DNA of 33,494 bases from an uncultured Gammaproteobacteria bacterium (GCA_937899995.1 CALCCK010000045.1:1-33494); one strand, 5' to 3'. Counted from the first letter of the stretch, positions 1 through 10,076 are shown. Program-made: numbers and translations. Notes: generated from the letters alone by a model not told the origin.

Positions 1-94
1 TGAGCTATAGTTAGTGGTGTGTGTGATGGTTACGGTGCGCATAATGCAAATTTCCAACTCTTTTCCCAGTTTGCGATGATCTCTTTTTTTTTTT

Positions 95-158
95 CAAGCA
101 GAAGACGGCATACGAGATAGGCTTGTGACTGGAGTTCAGACGTGTGCTCTTCCGATCT
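95..158. other. Illumina P7/TruSeq-type adapter with 6-nt index (AGGCTT as read on + strand); sequencing artefact
   Basis: CAAGCAGAAGACGGCATACGAGAT (95-118), AGGCTT (119-124), GTGACTGGAGTTCAGACGTGTGCTCTTCCGATCT (125-158); preceded by a T-run and low-complexity tail typical of read-through. Confidence 0.98.
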
Positions 159-512
159 TGGATAGTACGCCGACTCCACGATCGGCAATAAGGCGATCTC
201 AATCGGTAGGCCGGCCTTTTCAACTTCCTGAGTGACCAAATGTAAATACGGCTTGGCACGCTTGGTAACACGTGTTAAGTAATCAGGATTTTTCTTAAAC
301 CAATCAATATGCCAAAACAGATCTTTTTGACTAGAGGCGCTTAACGTGTAACGATTAGCGATATATCGCCATAAGTCTTTTTCAAAAATAGGTTGAACGA
401 CTTTTTGAGCTTGAATTGGCTCTATTGTTTTTTCTATAGAAATTTCAGCAGCTGTCGTACCTTCGCAAGCACTTAAAAATAAGAGTGATAAATATAGAAA
501 TCGTTTAATCAA
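159..512 (-). CDS. mltD: Membrane-bound lytic murein transglycosylase D-like protein, N-terminal part only (truncated by adapter)
   Basis: Lipoprotein-like signal (LIKRFLYLSLLFLSACEG) then DLWRYIANRYTL...HIDWFKKNPDYLTRVTKRAKPYLHLVTQEVEKAGLPIEIALLPIVESAYYP, typical of MltD N-terminus; likely TTG start at 512; C-terminal part of the supplied ORF is adapter-encoded. Confidence 0.75.
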
Positions 513-514
513 TG

Positions 515-823
515 TTAATGTTTTGTCTTGCTTGAACACTGTGGTGAAGTGGGCGCGCCATTTTTCATTAACCACTCATCTGGTGTATAAGTATGCATTG
601 CTAACGCGTGAATATGGCCAAGCTCTTCTTTAAACAGTTGATTAATAAAACGATGACGATCAATCAATTTAAGATCGACAAAATAATTACTCACCACCAC
701 CAATTTAAAATGTGACTCTGTTGCAGGGCCAGAGTGATTAGCTGATTCGTTAATCACTTCTAAATAGGTTGGGCTTAATGCTGTCGTTAGCTGCTCAGTT
801 AAATGTTGTCGCATGTCACTCAT
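515..823 (-). CDS. bolA: BolA family protein
   Basis: ESxNHSGPATESHFKLVVVSxxFxxxxLIDRHRxINQLFKEEL-GHIHALAMHTYTPDEW is BolA-like. Confidence 0.88.
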   Translation of the reverse strand: MSDMRQHLTEQLTTALSPTYLEVINESANHSGPATESHFKLVVVSNYFVDLKLIDRHRFINQLFKEELGHIHALAMHTYTPDEWLMKNGAPTSPQCSSKTKH

Positions 824-1833
824 TATTTTTTTCCAGTAAAAGCAAATACAAAGGCATCTGAAAAGAAGTTATCTTTAATCATACCTTGTTCAACAAAAGT
901 TTTTGCAGTAGCTTTAACCATCACTGGAGGACCACAAGCATAAATTTCATAACCAGTAAGGTCATCAAAATCACTCAAAACGCTCTCGTGTACAAAACCT
1001 GTTCTACCTTGCCATGCATCATTTGGCTCAGATAAAACAGGTACAAAATGTATATAGTCATACTCATTAGCCCATTGAACAGGTAGATCCATATATAAAT
1101 CAACTTCGTCTCTCACGCCCCAATATAGATAAATTGATCGGTTAAGTTTGGTGGCGATTGCATGTTCAATAATCGACTTAATAGGAGCTAGACCCGTGCC
1201 ACCTGCCACTAAAATAACCGGTTTTTTACTGTCTTCTCTAAAGAAGAAATCCCCTTTAGGGCCTTCGATACGAAGCAATGATTTTTCTTCTAATTCATTA
1301 AAAACAAAATTGGTAAACTTGCCATTTTCTATTTGACGCACGTGTAATTCAATCAAGCTAGAATTTGTTGGCGCATTGGCAATTGAAAAAGCACGAGGTT
1401 CAAAATTAGGGTGAATTAAGTCAACATACTGTCCAGCTAAATATTGTAGTGATTCAGAACCAGGAATCTTCAATATGATTTGAGTAACATCGTGGTTTAA
1501 ACGCTTAATACTCTCTACCTTACAGGGTAGGTTCCTAACTTCAATATCAGCAACACTATCCAACTCATTGATTACAAGTGAGATGTCAGACTTGGCTCTA
1601 CATTGGCATAATAACGCCATACCTTCAGCTACCTCTTCTGGCGTAATGCCATTAGGAATATCGCCCTCATAGCCCACTTCACCTTCAATAATCGTGGCCT
1701 TACATTTACCACAAAAGCCTTTTTGACAACCATAAGGGAAATTCAAACCATGAATGAGCGCATCGTCCAAAATAGCACTATCTCCATCGGTTCTAAAAAC
1801 TTTACCGCTGACTTGATTTTCAATTGTAAACAT
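823..1833 (-). CDS. Ferredoxin-NAD(P)H reductase-type oxidoreductase with N-terminal plant-type 2Fe-2S domain (AscD/CDP-6-deoxyglucoseen reductase-like)
   Basis: CQKGFCGKCKATI...LLCQCRA 2Fe-2S cysteines; RAFSIANAP FAD motif; LVAGGTGLAPIKSI NAD motif; YACGPPVMV. Confidence 0.88.
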   Translation of the reverse strand: MFTIENQVSGKVFRTDGDSAILDDALIHGLNFPYGCQKGFCGKCKATIIEGEVGYEGDIPNGITPEEVAEGMALLCQCRAKSDISLVINELDSVADIEVRNLPCKVESIKRLNHDVTQIILKIPGSESLQYLAGQYVDLIHPNFEPRAFSIANAPTNSSLIELHVRQIENGKFTNFVFNELEEKSLLRIEGPKGDFFFREDSKKPVILVAGGTGLAPIKSIIEHAIATKLNRSIYLYWGVRDEVDLYMDLPVQWANEYDYIHFVPVLSEPNDAWQGRTGFVHESVLSDFDDLTGYEIYACGPPVMVKATAKTFVEQGMIKDNFFSDAFVFAFTGKK

Positions 1834-1861
1834 GTGTTTATATCTAATAAATTAAGTGCGG

Positions 1862-1873
1862 ACATTATAATGT
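1862..1873. promoter_or_regulatory. Palindromic divergent -10 element between the oxidoreductase and miaA
   Basis: ACATTATAATGT perfect palindrome; TATAAT on both strands. Confidence 0.4.
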
Positions 1874-1911
1874 AGGTTATAACTATTAATGCTTAGTAAT
1901 TTAAAGCCTTT

Positions 1912-2829
1912 ATGACACAATCAACCAACAAGACTGTTGTATTTTTAATGGGGCCTACTGCCTCAGGAAAAACCGATCTAGCCATTCAATTAGCACAACA
2001 ATTCAAAGCGAGAATTATCAGCGTTGATTCTGCGCTTATTTACAAAGGTATGAATATTGGTGCTGCCAAGCCTGATGCAGACACATTAATAGCCTACCCA
2101 CACCACTTGATTGATATTTGCGAACCAGACCAAGCTTATTCTGCTTATGATTTTGTCAGGGATGCTAAACAACAAATACAAACTGCTTTTAAAAACAACG
2201 AAACACCTGTTTTGGTAGGTGGCACCTCGTTTTACTTCAACGCGCTTGAACATGGTTTATCAAATTTGCCAGAATCTACCACTGAATCGAGAGAGAAATA
2301 TAATCAATTGTTAAAAGAAAAAGGTTCATCTGTACTGCACAAAGAGCTTGGAAAAATTGATAAAAAATCCGCTGATCGCATTCACCCAAATGACTCTCAA
2401 CGCGTTACACGCGCACTAGAAGTGTTTGATTTAAGTGGAAAAACACTGAGCGATCTACAAGGTAACAAAAAATCAGGTATTAATCACCCAATCAAAAAAA
2501 TTATTCTCATGCCACCGCGTAGCGAACTACATCAACGAATTGAAAAACGTTTTTTATCAATGATGGATGAGGGATTTTTATCTGAAGTTGAGCAACTTAA
2601 ACAAAACCCAAACCTCCACGAAGATTTACCCTCAATTCGCTGTGTAGGCTATCGACAAGCTTGGCAATATTTAAATAAAAAGATTGATCAAGACACCATG
2701 ATCGAAAAAGCCATTATTGCTACACGCCAATTATGCAAACGTCAAAGTACTTGGTTAAAAAGTGAAACGGATGCGTTAATTTTAGAAACGATTGATGTTG
2801 AATCAGTCGTAAATTTTATCCAGCAATAG
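1912..2829 (+). CDS. miaA: tRNA dimethylallyltransferase
   Basis: MGPTASGKTDLAIQLA P-loop, DSALIYKGMNIGAAKP, HHLIDICEP, VGGTSFYF, RCVGYRQAW. Confidence 0.95.
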   Translation: MTQSTNKTVVFLMGPTASGKTDLAIQLAQQFKARIISVDSALIYKGMNIGAAKPDADTLIAYPHHLIDICEPDQAYSAYDFVRDAKQQIQTAFKNNETPVLVGGTSFYFNALEHGLSNLPESTTESREKYNQLLKEKGSSVLHKELGKIDKKSADRIHPNDSQRVTRALEVFDLSGKTLSDLQGNKKSGINHPIKKIILMPPRSELHQRIEKRFLSMMDEGFLSEVEQLKQNPNLHEDLPSIRCVGYRQAWQYLNKKIDQDTMIEKAIIATRQLCKRQSTWLKSETDALILETIDVESVVNFIQQ

Positions 2830-4114
2830 CTTGTTTAAAAGCCTCACCTCGGGCCTCAAAATTATCGAACATATCAAAACTCGCACAAGCGGGAGATAAC
2901 AAAACCACACCATCATTAATCATGCTGCTTGCCAAACTAACAGCCTCATCCATTGAATCAGCATAACTAACAATGGATTTTTTGATACCTACCCCAAGTG
3001 TTTGTGCGCTTTGCCCAATCAGCACTACACTAACAACATCCTTATCAATCAAATCAAATAATGGGGTGTAATCTTCTTGTTTAGCAATGCCGCCCGCAAT
3101 AAGTACAATATTCTCGTGTTGATCAATCAATGCATTTAAAGCCTTGATGGTAGAAATAACATTAGTTGCTTTGGAATCATTATAGTAATCTACCCCTTGT
3201 TTTTTGACCACCCATTCAAGTCGATGATCTAAACCCTTAAAGGCCTTAATACTTTCAACCATAGAATTTGTACTAAGACCAATCTGATCACCCAAAGCGA
3301 GCGCTGCCAAAACATTGGTGATATTGTGTTCCCCAATGAGTTGCATATCACCCACATACATTAATACATCATCGCCCTTTAGAAAGTAACAACTACCATG
3401 ACAAGTCACCGTACCAAAATCAGTGGGTTGTTTTGGCATATCTGCACCAAAATGTTTGGCTGATTCTTTCTTAGGGACCAGGGATTCATCAATATTCACC
3501 ACCAAGTGTTGGCAATATTGATACAAACTTAGTTTTGAATCAATATATTGATTAAAGCCGTTGTATCGATCTAAATGATCTGGTGTAATGTTGAGCACCA
3601 CACCGGTTAGTAGATTTAAATTCTGTGTGTAATCCAGCTGATAACTTGATAATTCTAACACATAATATTCAATTGTGTCGTCTAGGCAATCAAGTGCAGG
3701 TTTGCCAATATTGCCACCAATGGCTACTTTTTTATCTTCATTGGCGATCATCTCGCCCAATAACTGAGTCACCGTTGACTTGCCGTTTGAACCAGTAATA
3801 CCAATAACTGGTGCGTTGACATAGCGTGAAAACAGCTCAATATCACTGGTCACTGGAATGCCTTTTTCTCTGGCCCAAATAACAATATTTTGTGTTTGTG
3901 CAATACCAGGGCTGATAAATACTTCATCGACTTCAACCAATAAATCCTGCGTCCAATCCCCTAGTACGGGCTCTGAATCTGTAAACTCTGCTAAATAATC
4001 AGACAAAAATGGGGGTTGAGTACGACTATCAGCCAACCTATAAGCAACCTGTTGCTTTGATAAGAAGCGAGCAATAGACAAACCCGTATCACCAAGACCT
4101 AAAACCAATTTCAT
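2816..4114 (-). CDS. murD: UDP-N-acetylmuramoylalanine--D-glutamate ligase
   Basis: GITGSNGKSTVTQLL, LELSSYQLDY, NITPDHLDRY, HRLEWV, NDSKATN, LLSPACASFDMFDNFEARGEAF. Confidence 0.96.
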   Translation of the reverse strand: MKLVLGLGDTGLSIARFLSKQQVAYRLADSRTQPPFLSDYLAEFTDSEPVLGDWTQDLLVEVDEVFISPGIAQTQNIVIWAREKGIPVTSDIELFSRYVNAPVIGITGSNGKSTVTQLLGEMIANEDKKVAIGGNIGKPALDCLDDTIEYYVLELSSYQLDYTQNLNLLTGVVLNITPDHLDRYNGFNQYIDSKLSLYQYCQHLVVNIDESLVPKKESAKHFGADMPKQPTDFGTVTCHGSCYFLKGDDVLMYVGDMQLIGEHNITNVLAALALGDQIGLSTNSMVESIKAFKGLDHRLEWVVKKQGVDYYNDSKATNVISTIKALNALIDQHENIVLIAGGIAKQEDYTPLFDLIDKDVVSVVLIGQSAQTLGVGIKKSIVSYADSMDEAVSLASSMINDGVVLLSPACASFDMFDNFEARGEAFKQAIAG

Positions 4115-4178
4115 GCTTTTATTTAATTTTCGGTATAAAATATGGCTATTTTACACTTTTAATTTATAGGAATAAATC

Positions 4179-4847
4179 ATGAGCACATTTTCAACAGTAA
4201 CTGCTATTGGTAACATCAAAGTTAAAAATAAAGTTTTATCAGACACCATGAGATTGTTATCTTACACACTTGTGTTTGGCGGCTTGGCATCATGGTTTTC
4301 AGTTGTTTCAGGTGCAGGCTTCGGATCAGCAATGATCAGCTCAATTGCTGCTATTGCGGTTATTTGGTTTGTTCTTCCTAAGACTCAAAACAGCAATAAA
4401 GGTATCCTGACAGCTTTTGCTATTGCTGGCTTACTTGGCTATTCAATTGGGCCTATGCTAACTTATTATTTAGCAATGCCAAATGGTGCAGATTTAGTAT
4501 TTCAAGCTTTAACAGGCACAGGGGTTTCATTTTTTGCCATTAGTTTTTACGCACAAAATACTAAAAAAGACTTTAGTTTTTTAAATGGCATGATCTTTTT
4601 CGCCATGATTGGCATTATTGTTTTGTCAATGATTAACTTCTTCTTTATCGAATCATCAGGCTTTGGTTTGTTCATGTCATTCGCAATTGTATTGATTATG
4701 GGTGCTTTCATGCTAAGCCAAATGTCATCTATTATTAACGGCGGTGAAACCAACTATATCTCAGCAACAGTTGGTTTGTATTTAGCACTGCACAATATGT
4801 TTACTAGCTTACTACACATTTTGGGTGTCTTCTCTGGTGACGACTAG
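4179..4847 (+). CDS. Bax inhibitor-1 (BI-1/YccA) family membrane protein
   Basis: Seven-TM-like hydrophobic profile; N-terminal NKVLSDTMRLLS... and C-terminal LYLALHNMFTSLLHILG as in BI-1/YccA proteins. Confidence 0.82.
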   Translation: MSTFSTVTAIGNIKVKNKVLSDTMRLLSYTLVFGGLASWFSVVSGAGFGSAMISSIAAIAVIWFVLPKTQNSNKGILTAFAIAGLLGYSIGPMLTYYLAMPNGADLVFQALTGTGVSFFAISFYAQNTKKDFSFLNGMIFFAMIGIIVLSMINFFFIESSGFGLFMSFAIVLIMGAFMLSQMSSIINGGETNYISATVGLYLALHNMFTSLLHILGVFSGDD

Positions 4848-4870
4848 TCATTCAGTATTAATACAAACGT

Positions 4871-5407
4871 ATGCTAGATGCTGAAGGCTATAGAGCCAAT
4901 GTTGGTATTGTCATTATCAATGACAAACAACAAATTTTCTTAGCTAAACGATACCAACAAGATTCTTGGCAGCTGCCTCAAGGTGGTATTGACGAGAACG
5001 AAACAGAACTTGAAGCTTTATTTCGTGAGCTTAATGAGGAGGTAGGTTTATCTACCGAACATGTAGAAGTGATTGCCAGAACACCGAAATGGCTACGCTA
5101 TGACTTACCTGATTATCACATTAGACGCAAACAAAAACCCATTTGCATTGGTCAAAAACAGGTGTGGTTTTTACTAAAACTCACCTGCGATGAAAGTAAC
5201 ATCAAACTTGATACCCATTCTGATATTGAGTTTGATGACTGGGCGTGGGTCGATTATTGGCATCCTATCGAAGAAGTCATCGATTTTAAAAAAACCATTT
5301 ATGAAGACATGCTAAAGGCACTTGCGCCTGTCGTGTTTGACAACCAACACAAGATCCCATCACAGTATTCTCGTCCACTAAAATGTGTGGCAATTATACT
5401 AGGCTAA
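4871..5407 (+). CDS. rppH: RNA pyrophosphohydrolase (Nudix)
   Basis: MLDAEGYRANVGIVI, WQLPQGGIDENETELEALFRELNEEVGL Nudix box, RYDLPDYHIRR. Confidence 0.94.
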   Translation: MLDAEGYRANVGIVIINDKQQIFLAKRYQQDSWQLPQGGIDENETELEALFRELNEEVGLSTEHVEVIARTPKWLRYDLPDYHIRRKQKPICIGQKQVWFLLKLTCDESNIKLDTHSDIEFDDWAWVDYWHPIEEVIDFKKTIYEDMLKALAPVVFDNQHKIPSQYSRPLKCVAIILG

Positions 5408-5443
5408 TAAACACTCATAAGCTACCTTATATCAAACCCCTAT

Positions 5444-5452
5444 TGGTATAAT
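5444..5452 (+). promoter_or_regulatory. Predicted extended -10 promoter for hom-thrC
   Basis: TGG-TATAAT, TATAAT at 5447-5452, 38 nt before GTG start. Confidence 0.55.
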
Positions 5453-5490
5453 TTGAAGCTTTATTCATTCATAGACAGGATTTAATACTC

Positions 5491-6768
5491 GTGAATATCG
5501 GAATTTTAGGCTTAGGCACCGTTGGCGGTGGCGTTGTAAACGTTCTTAACAAAAATCAAAGTGAAATTACTCGTCGTAGTGGTGCAAGTATTCATGTCAC
5601 ACACGCCGCAGTTAGAGATGTCAATCAAGATAGAATTTGCCCAACTGATCATCTTGAGCTTACTCAAGACCCTTTTGAGATTGTTAATAATACAAATATT
5701 GATGTTGTATTAGAGCTGATGGGTGGCACAGGTTTAGCCAAAGAGTTGGTTAAAGTTGCGATTAAAAATGGTAAGCATGTGATTACCGCCAATAAAGCGT
5801 TGATTGCAACTCACGGCAATGAATTACTTGCGCTTGCAAAAGATAACAACGTGCATTTATTATTTGAAGCTGCTGTGGCTGGCGGTATCCCAATCTTAAA
5901 ATCATTAGAGCAAGGTTTAAGTGCTAATAAAATTGAAATGCTGGCTGGTATTATTAACGGCACCAGTAACTTTATCCTTACAGAGATGCGTGACAAAGGC
6001 AGAGACTTTGCTGACGTATTAAATGAAGCGCAAGAACTCGGTTACGCTGAAGCTGATCCAACTTTTGATGTAGAGGGTATTGATGCAGCACACAAATTAG
6101 CAATCCTAGCTTCTATTGCCTTTGGTTGCGAATTACAGTTTGATAAAGTATCAACCGAAGGTATTAGTAAAATCAAAGGTGAAGATGTAACTTTTGCTAC
6201 TGAATTAGGTTATTCAATCAAACACCTTGGCATTGCCAAGCAAACTGATGGCAAAATCCAGATGCGCGTACATCCAACCTTAATTCCAAAAACATGCTTA
6301 CTGGCTAATGTAGATGGTGTGATGAATGCAGTCTTGGTTAAAGGCAATGCTGTTGGTCCAACCCTTTACTATGGCGCAGGTGCGGGTGATGAAGCCACAG
6401 CCAGCGCGGTGATTGCTGATTTGATTGATATTATTAAAGGCACAGTGAGTAATGACATTCTCGGTTGGCAGTCTTTTAAAACAATGACACACCAGGAAGT
6501 GGATGAGATTGAAAGTATTTTTTACTTACGCTTATTAGCCACTGATAAACCTGGCGTATTGGCTGATATCACTACAATTTTTGCCAAGCACAACATCAGT
6601 GTTGAAGCAGTGATTCAAAAACAAATTGATGCGCAAAATAACGCTCACATTGCGATTATCACCAACCAAGTAAAAACTGGTGAAATCAATGCGGCTGTTG
6701 ATGAGATTCAAAAAAATGATTTTATTCAAGAAACTGTTAAAATCATTCATGTAGAAACACTAAATTAA
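5491..6768 (+). CDS. hom: Homoserine dehydrogenase with C-terminal ACT domain (GTG start)
   Basis: MNIGILGLGTVGGGVVNVL, VITANKALIA, GGIPILKSLE, GIINGTSNFILTEM, AEADPTFDVEGIDAAHKLAILASIAFG; C-terminal PGVLADITTIFAKHNISVEAV. Confidence 0.96.
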   Translation: MNIGILGLGTVGGGVVNVLNKNQSEITRRSGASIHVTHAAVRDVNQDRICPTDHLELTQDPFEIVNNTNIDVVLELMGGTGLAKELVKVAIKNGKHVITANKALIATHGNELLALAKDNNVHLLFEAAVAGGIPILKSLEQGLSANKIEMLAGIINGTSNFILTEMRDKGRDFADVLNEAQELGYAEADPTFDVEGIDAAHKLAILASIAFGCELQFDKVSTEGISKIKGEDVTFATELGYSIKHLGIAKQTDGKIQMRVHPTLIPKTCLLANVDGVMNAVLVKGNAVGPTLYYGAGAGDEATASAVIADLIDIIKGTVSNDILGWQSFKTMTHQEVDEIESIFYLRLLATDKPGVLADITTIFAKHNISVEAVIQKQIDAQNNAHIAIITNQVKTGEINAAVDEIQKNDFIQETVKIIHVETLN

Positions 6769-6790
6769 TATCAAGGATTAATAAAATACT

Positions 6791-7855
6791 ATGAGATATA
6801 CCGGTCTAATAGAAAATTACAGGGACAGACTTCCTGTTGATGACTCAACCCGAATAATCAGTTTGGGTGAAGGCAATACGCCACTCATTCGTTTGGAGAA
6901 TATTCCTGCGACCTTAGGTAAGGATGTTGATATCTATATTAAATATGAAGGTCTAAATCCAACGGGTTCATTTAAAGATCGTGGCATGACCCTGGCGGTG
7001 ACTAAAGCGGTAGAGTCTGGTTCTAAAGCTATTATTTGCGCCTCAACGGGCAACACTTCTGCTTCAGCAGCGGCTTATGCTGCGCGTGCTGGTATTAAAG
7101 CCTTTGTTTTGATTCCAGAAGGAAAAATTGCCCTAGGTAAATTAGCACAAGCTATGATTCATGGTGCTGTTATTATCCAGATCAAAGGCAACTTTGATGA
7201 TGGTATGCGTTTAGTCAAAGAAGTGGCTGATCACGCACCTGTATCGATTGTAAACTCGATTAACCCGTATCGTTTACAAGGTCAAAAAACAGCTGCTTTT
7301 GAAATTATTGAAGAGCTTGGTGATGCGCCAGATTATCATTGCTTACCGGTTGGTAATGCAGGCAATATCTCAGCACATTGGATGGGCTACAAAGAATACC
7401 ATGAAGATGGAAAAGCTGCCAAAACACCAAAAATGGTAGGTTACCAAGCAGCAGGTTCAGCCCCCTTTGTTAAAGGGGAAATGATAGATGAGCCAGAAAC
7501 AATTGCAACAGCGATTCGTATTGGTCATCCACAAAATTGGGATTTAGCACACACAGTTGAAAAAGAATCAAACGGCTGGTTTGACGCATTAACTGATGAA
7601 GAAATTCTAGCAGTACAAAAATTACTCACTGAAAAAGAAGGTATTTTCTGTGAGCCAGCATCAGCTATATCGCTTGCTGGTGCAATGCGTGATATCAAAA
7701 GTGGCAAGATTGCTGAAGGCTCTACGATTGTTTGCACACTAACTGGTCACGGATTGAAAGACCCTGATACTGCTATTGCACAATGCAAAGATGCAATGAT
7801 TACTATCAATCCAGTAATGGATGAGGTGCGAGAAGCTATTCTAAATAATATGTAA
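6791..7855 (+). CDS. thrC: Threonine synthase
   Basis: EGNTPLIRLENIP, KYEGLNPTGSFKDRGM, CASTGNTSASAAAYAARAGI, NSINPYRLQGQKTAAFEI, CTLTGHGLKDPD. Confidence 0.95.
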   Translation: MRYTGLIENYRDRLPVDDSTRIISLGEGNTPLIRLENIPATLGKDVDIYIKYEGLNPTGSFKDRGMTLAVTKAVESGSKAIICASTGNTSASAAAYAARAGIKAFVLIPEGKIALGKLAQAMIHGAVIIQIKGNFDDGMRLVKEVADHAPVSIVNSINPYRLQGQKTAAFEIIEELGDAPDYHCLPVGNAGNISAHWMGYKEYHEDGKAAKTPKMVGYQAAGSAPFVKGEMIDEPETIATAIRIGHPQNWDLAHTVEKESNGWFDALTDEEILAVQKLLTEKEGIFCEPASAISLAGAMRDIKSGKIAEGSTIVCTLTGHGLKDPDTAIAQCKDAMITINPVMDEVREAILNNM

Positions 7856-7898
7856 TCTGGATAATATTTTTATTCAGTTTTGAATATAAATAAAAACT

Positions 7899-8804
7899 AT
7901 GAATAAAAATAATTATCCAACTATCGATCAAACTATTGGCAACACGCCACTGGTTCGCCTACAACGGCTAAACCCTAATCCTACTAACACCATCTTACTT
8001 AAGCTTGAGGGTAACAACCCTACTGGTTCAGTCAAAGATCGTGCAGCGTTTAACATGATTACCCAAGCCGAATTACGAGGTGAAATCAGTCCTGGGGATA
8101 CATTGATTGAAGCCACCAGTGGCAATACTGGTATTGCACTAGCAATGGTAGCAGCGATTAAAGGTTATCAAATGATTCTCATCATGCCAGATAACCTTTC
8201 ACAAGAGCGGCGTGATGCTATGGCGGCTTATGGCGCTGAACTGATTTTAGTCACTGAAGATGAAGGTATGGAGGGTGCGCGTGACTTAGCCGAACAAATG
8301 GAAGCTGATAGAAAAGGCAAACAGCTTGATCAGTTCGCCAATGAAGATAATCCAAATGCCCATATAAACACCACAGCTGAAGAGATTTGGCAAGATACTA
8401 ATGGTGAAATTACGCATTTTGTCTCAGCTATGGGTACCACAGGTACGATTATGGGTGTTTCTAGCCATTTAAAACAAAAAAATACTGCCATTCAAATCAT
8501 CGGTGTGCAGCCCGAAGATGGCGCACAGATTGCTGGCATTCGTCGCTGGCCAAAAGAATATCTACCTAAGATTTTTGATGCCTCTAAAGTCGACAATATA
8601 ATGGATGTGTCGCAAACCTCTGCTGAGAAAACCACGCGTGATTTGGCCACACAAGAGGGTGTCTTTGCTGGAGTGTCTTCTGGTGGTGCAGTATCCGCAG
8701 CAATTAAACTTTCACAACAAGTGAATAACGCCACTATTGTCACTATTATATGCGATCGAGGAGATCGTTACCTTTCAACAGGATTGTTTACCACCGAGTC
8801 ATAA
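7899..8804 (+). CDS. cysM: Cysteine synthase B-type PLP enzyme
   Basis: IGNTPLVRLQR, LLKLEGNNPTGSVKDRAAFNMI, EATSGNTGIALAMVAAIKGY, AMGTTGTIMGVS, GVSSGGAV. Confidence 0.93.
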   Translation: MNKNNYPTIDQTIGNTPLVRLQRLNPNPTNTILLKLEGNNPTGSVKDRAAFNMITQAELRGEISPGDTLIEATSGNTGIALAMVAAIKGYQMILIMPDNLSQERRDAMAAYGAELILVTEDEGMEGARDLAEQMEADRKGKQLDQFANEDNPNAHINTTAEEIWQDTNGEITHFVSAMGTTGTIMGVSSHLKQKNTAIQIIGVQPEDGAQIAGIRRWPKEYLPKIFDASKVDNIMDVSQTSAEKTTRDLATQEGVFAGVSSGGAVSAAIKLSQQVNNATIVTIICDRGDRYLSTGLFTTES

Positions 8805-10076
8805 ATGCGTCGATACCTCTCTCATCAATTTCCTAATGAGATTAAAACTTACGCATCCCTACTACTTGCTAGTTTAGCTTCAGTTGTTGTTATCACTTTC
8901 TTTTTACAAATTAGTGATGAAGCACAACATATTTTTAAAAACCTAGTCGCTACCAAGCCTTACTTAAGCTTTATTATTACACCGCTTATTTTTGTTGGGA
9001 TTATTTATATTGCCAAATATTATTGCCATTATGTGCAAGGCAGTGGTATTCCACAACTAATTGCTGCAACCGATTCACGTAATAAAAGTATTCGAGAACA
9101 ATTGCTTTCATTCCGAATCGCCTTAGGGAAAATTGTTTTTATTTTTCTTGCGATGCTTAGTGGTGCACCAATCGGCATTGAGGGACCTAGCATCCATATT
9201 GGCGGCTCTATATTTTATGGTTTTAATCGATTCATCAAACTCAAGCGAAAACTACTGATCCATAGTTTAATTGCCATTGGTGGTAGTGCGGGGTTGATTA
9301 TTGCTTTTAATGCACCGATTGCTGGCGTACTGTTTGCTTACGAAGAGATTGGCCGAAAGCTAAAAAAACAAGCTTTAGTACTAATTGCTATTGTGAGTGC
9401 TGTAGTTTATTTGTTTGCTATTATCTATCGTGGCAATACCGCGTACTTAACCGACCTGTCCCTACATTCATTTGATCTAACTTTGATTTGGCAGCTTGTA
9501 CCTTTAGCAATTATTACTGGTGTGTTAGGTGGATTGTTTGCTAAAACAACCTTGTATCTTATCAATAAATTTATCTCACACAGCAAGGCCAGAGTCATTG
9601 TAATCGCTATATTACTCGGCTTAGTTATCGCTATCTTTAACTATATATCTGGTGGACAAATCGCAGGCTCTGGACGTGAGGAAGTTTTACAAATACTCAA
9701 TAACGAAACCTTGGGTTTAGATTTTATCGCAATGAAATACTTTGCTACCCTCACCTCTTTCGCTTCTACGATTCCAGGCGGTGTGTTTATGCCAAGTATT
9801 GCAATTGGTGCAGGTATTGGCTCAGAAGCTGCTAGCTTCTACACGCAGGTCGATACTGAAGTGATTGTAATGATGGCGATGATTGCCTACTTAAGTGCAG
9901 TGATTAGAGCGCCTTTAACTTCTACTTTTGTCATTCTTGAAATGACGCTTAGCTTACACTTGTTGATTCCAGGTTTGGTTGTTGCCTTTATTGCTAACTT
10001 TATTTCTAAGCAAATATTCACACAGCCTATTTACGAAGCATTGGCGGATAATTACCTAAAACTCACCACCAAGTAA
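8805..10076 (+). CDS. clcA: ClC-family chloride channel/transporter
   Basis: GSGIPQLIAA, GAPIGIEGPSIHIGG, AGVLFAYEEIGRK, GGVFMPSIAIGAGIGS ClC signature motifs. Confidence 0.9.
   Translation: MRRYLSHQFPNEIKTYASLLLASLASVVVITFFLQISDEAQHIFKNLVATKPYLSFIITPLIFVGIIYIAKYYCHYVQGSGIPQLIAATDSRNKSIREQLLSFRIALGKIVFIFLAMLSGAPIGIEGPSIHIGGSIFYGFNRFIKLKRKLLIHSLIAIGGSAGLIIAFNAPIAGVLFAYEEIGRKLKKQALVLIAIVSAVVYLFAIIYRGNTAYLTDLSLHSFDLTLIWQLVPLAIITGVLGGLFAKTTLYLINKFISHSKARVIVIAILLGLVIAIFNYISGGQIAGSGREEVLQILNNETLGLDFIAMKYFATLTSFASTIPGGVFMPSIAIGAGIGSEAASFYTQVDTEVIVMMAMIAYLSAVIRAPLTSTFVILEMTLSLHLLIPGLVVAFIANFISKQIFTQPIYEALADNYLKLTTK

Noticed and set aside
11-271. ORF 11..271 (RKSTRLNSSH... protein)
   Set aside because: Translates the Illumina adapter; not biological
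7871-7886. TATTCA-GTTT-TGAATA hairpin between thrC and cysM
   Set aside because: Only 6 AT-rich pairs and no U-tract; expected by chance in this composition
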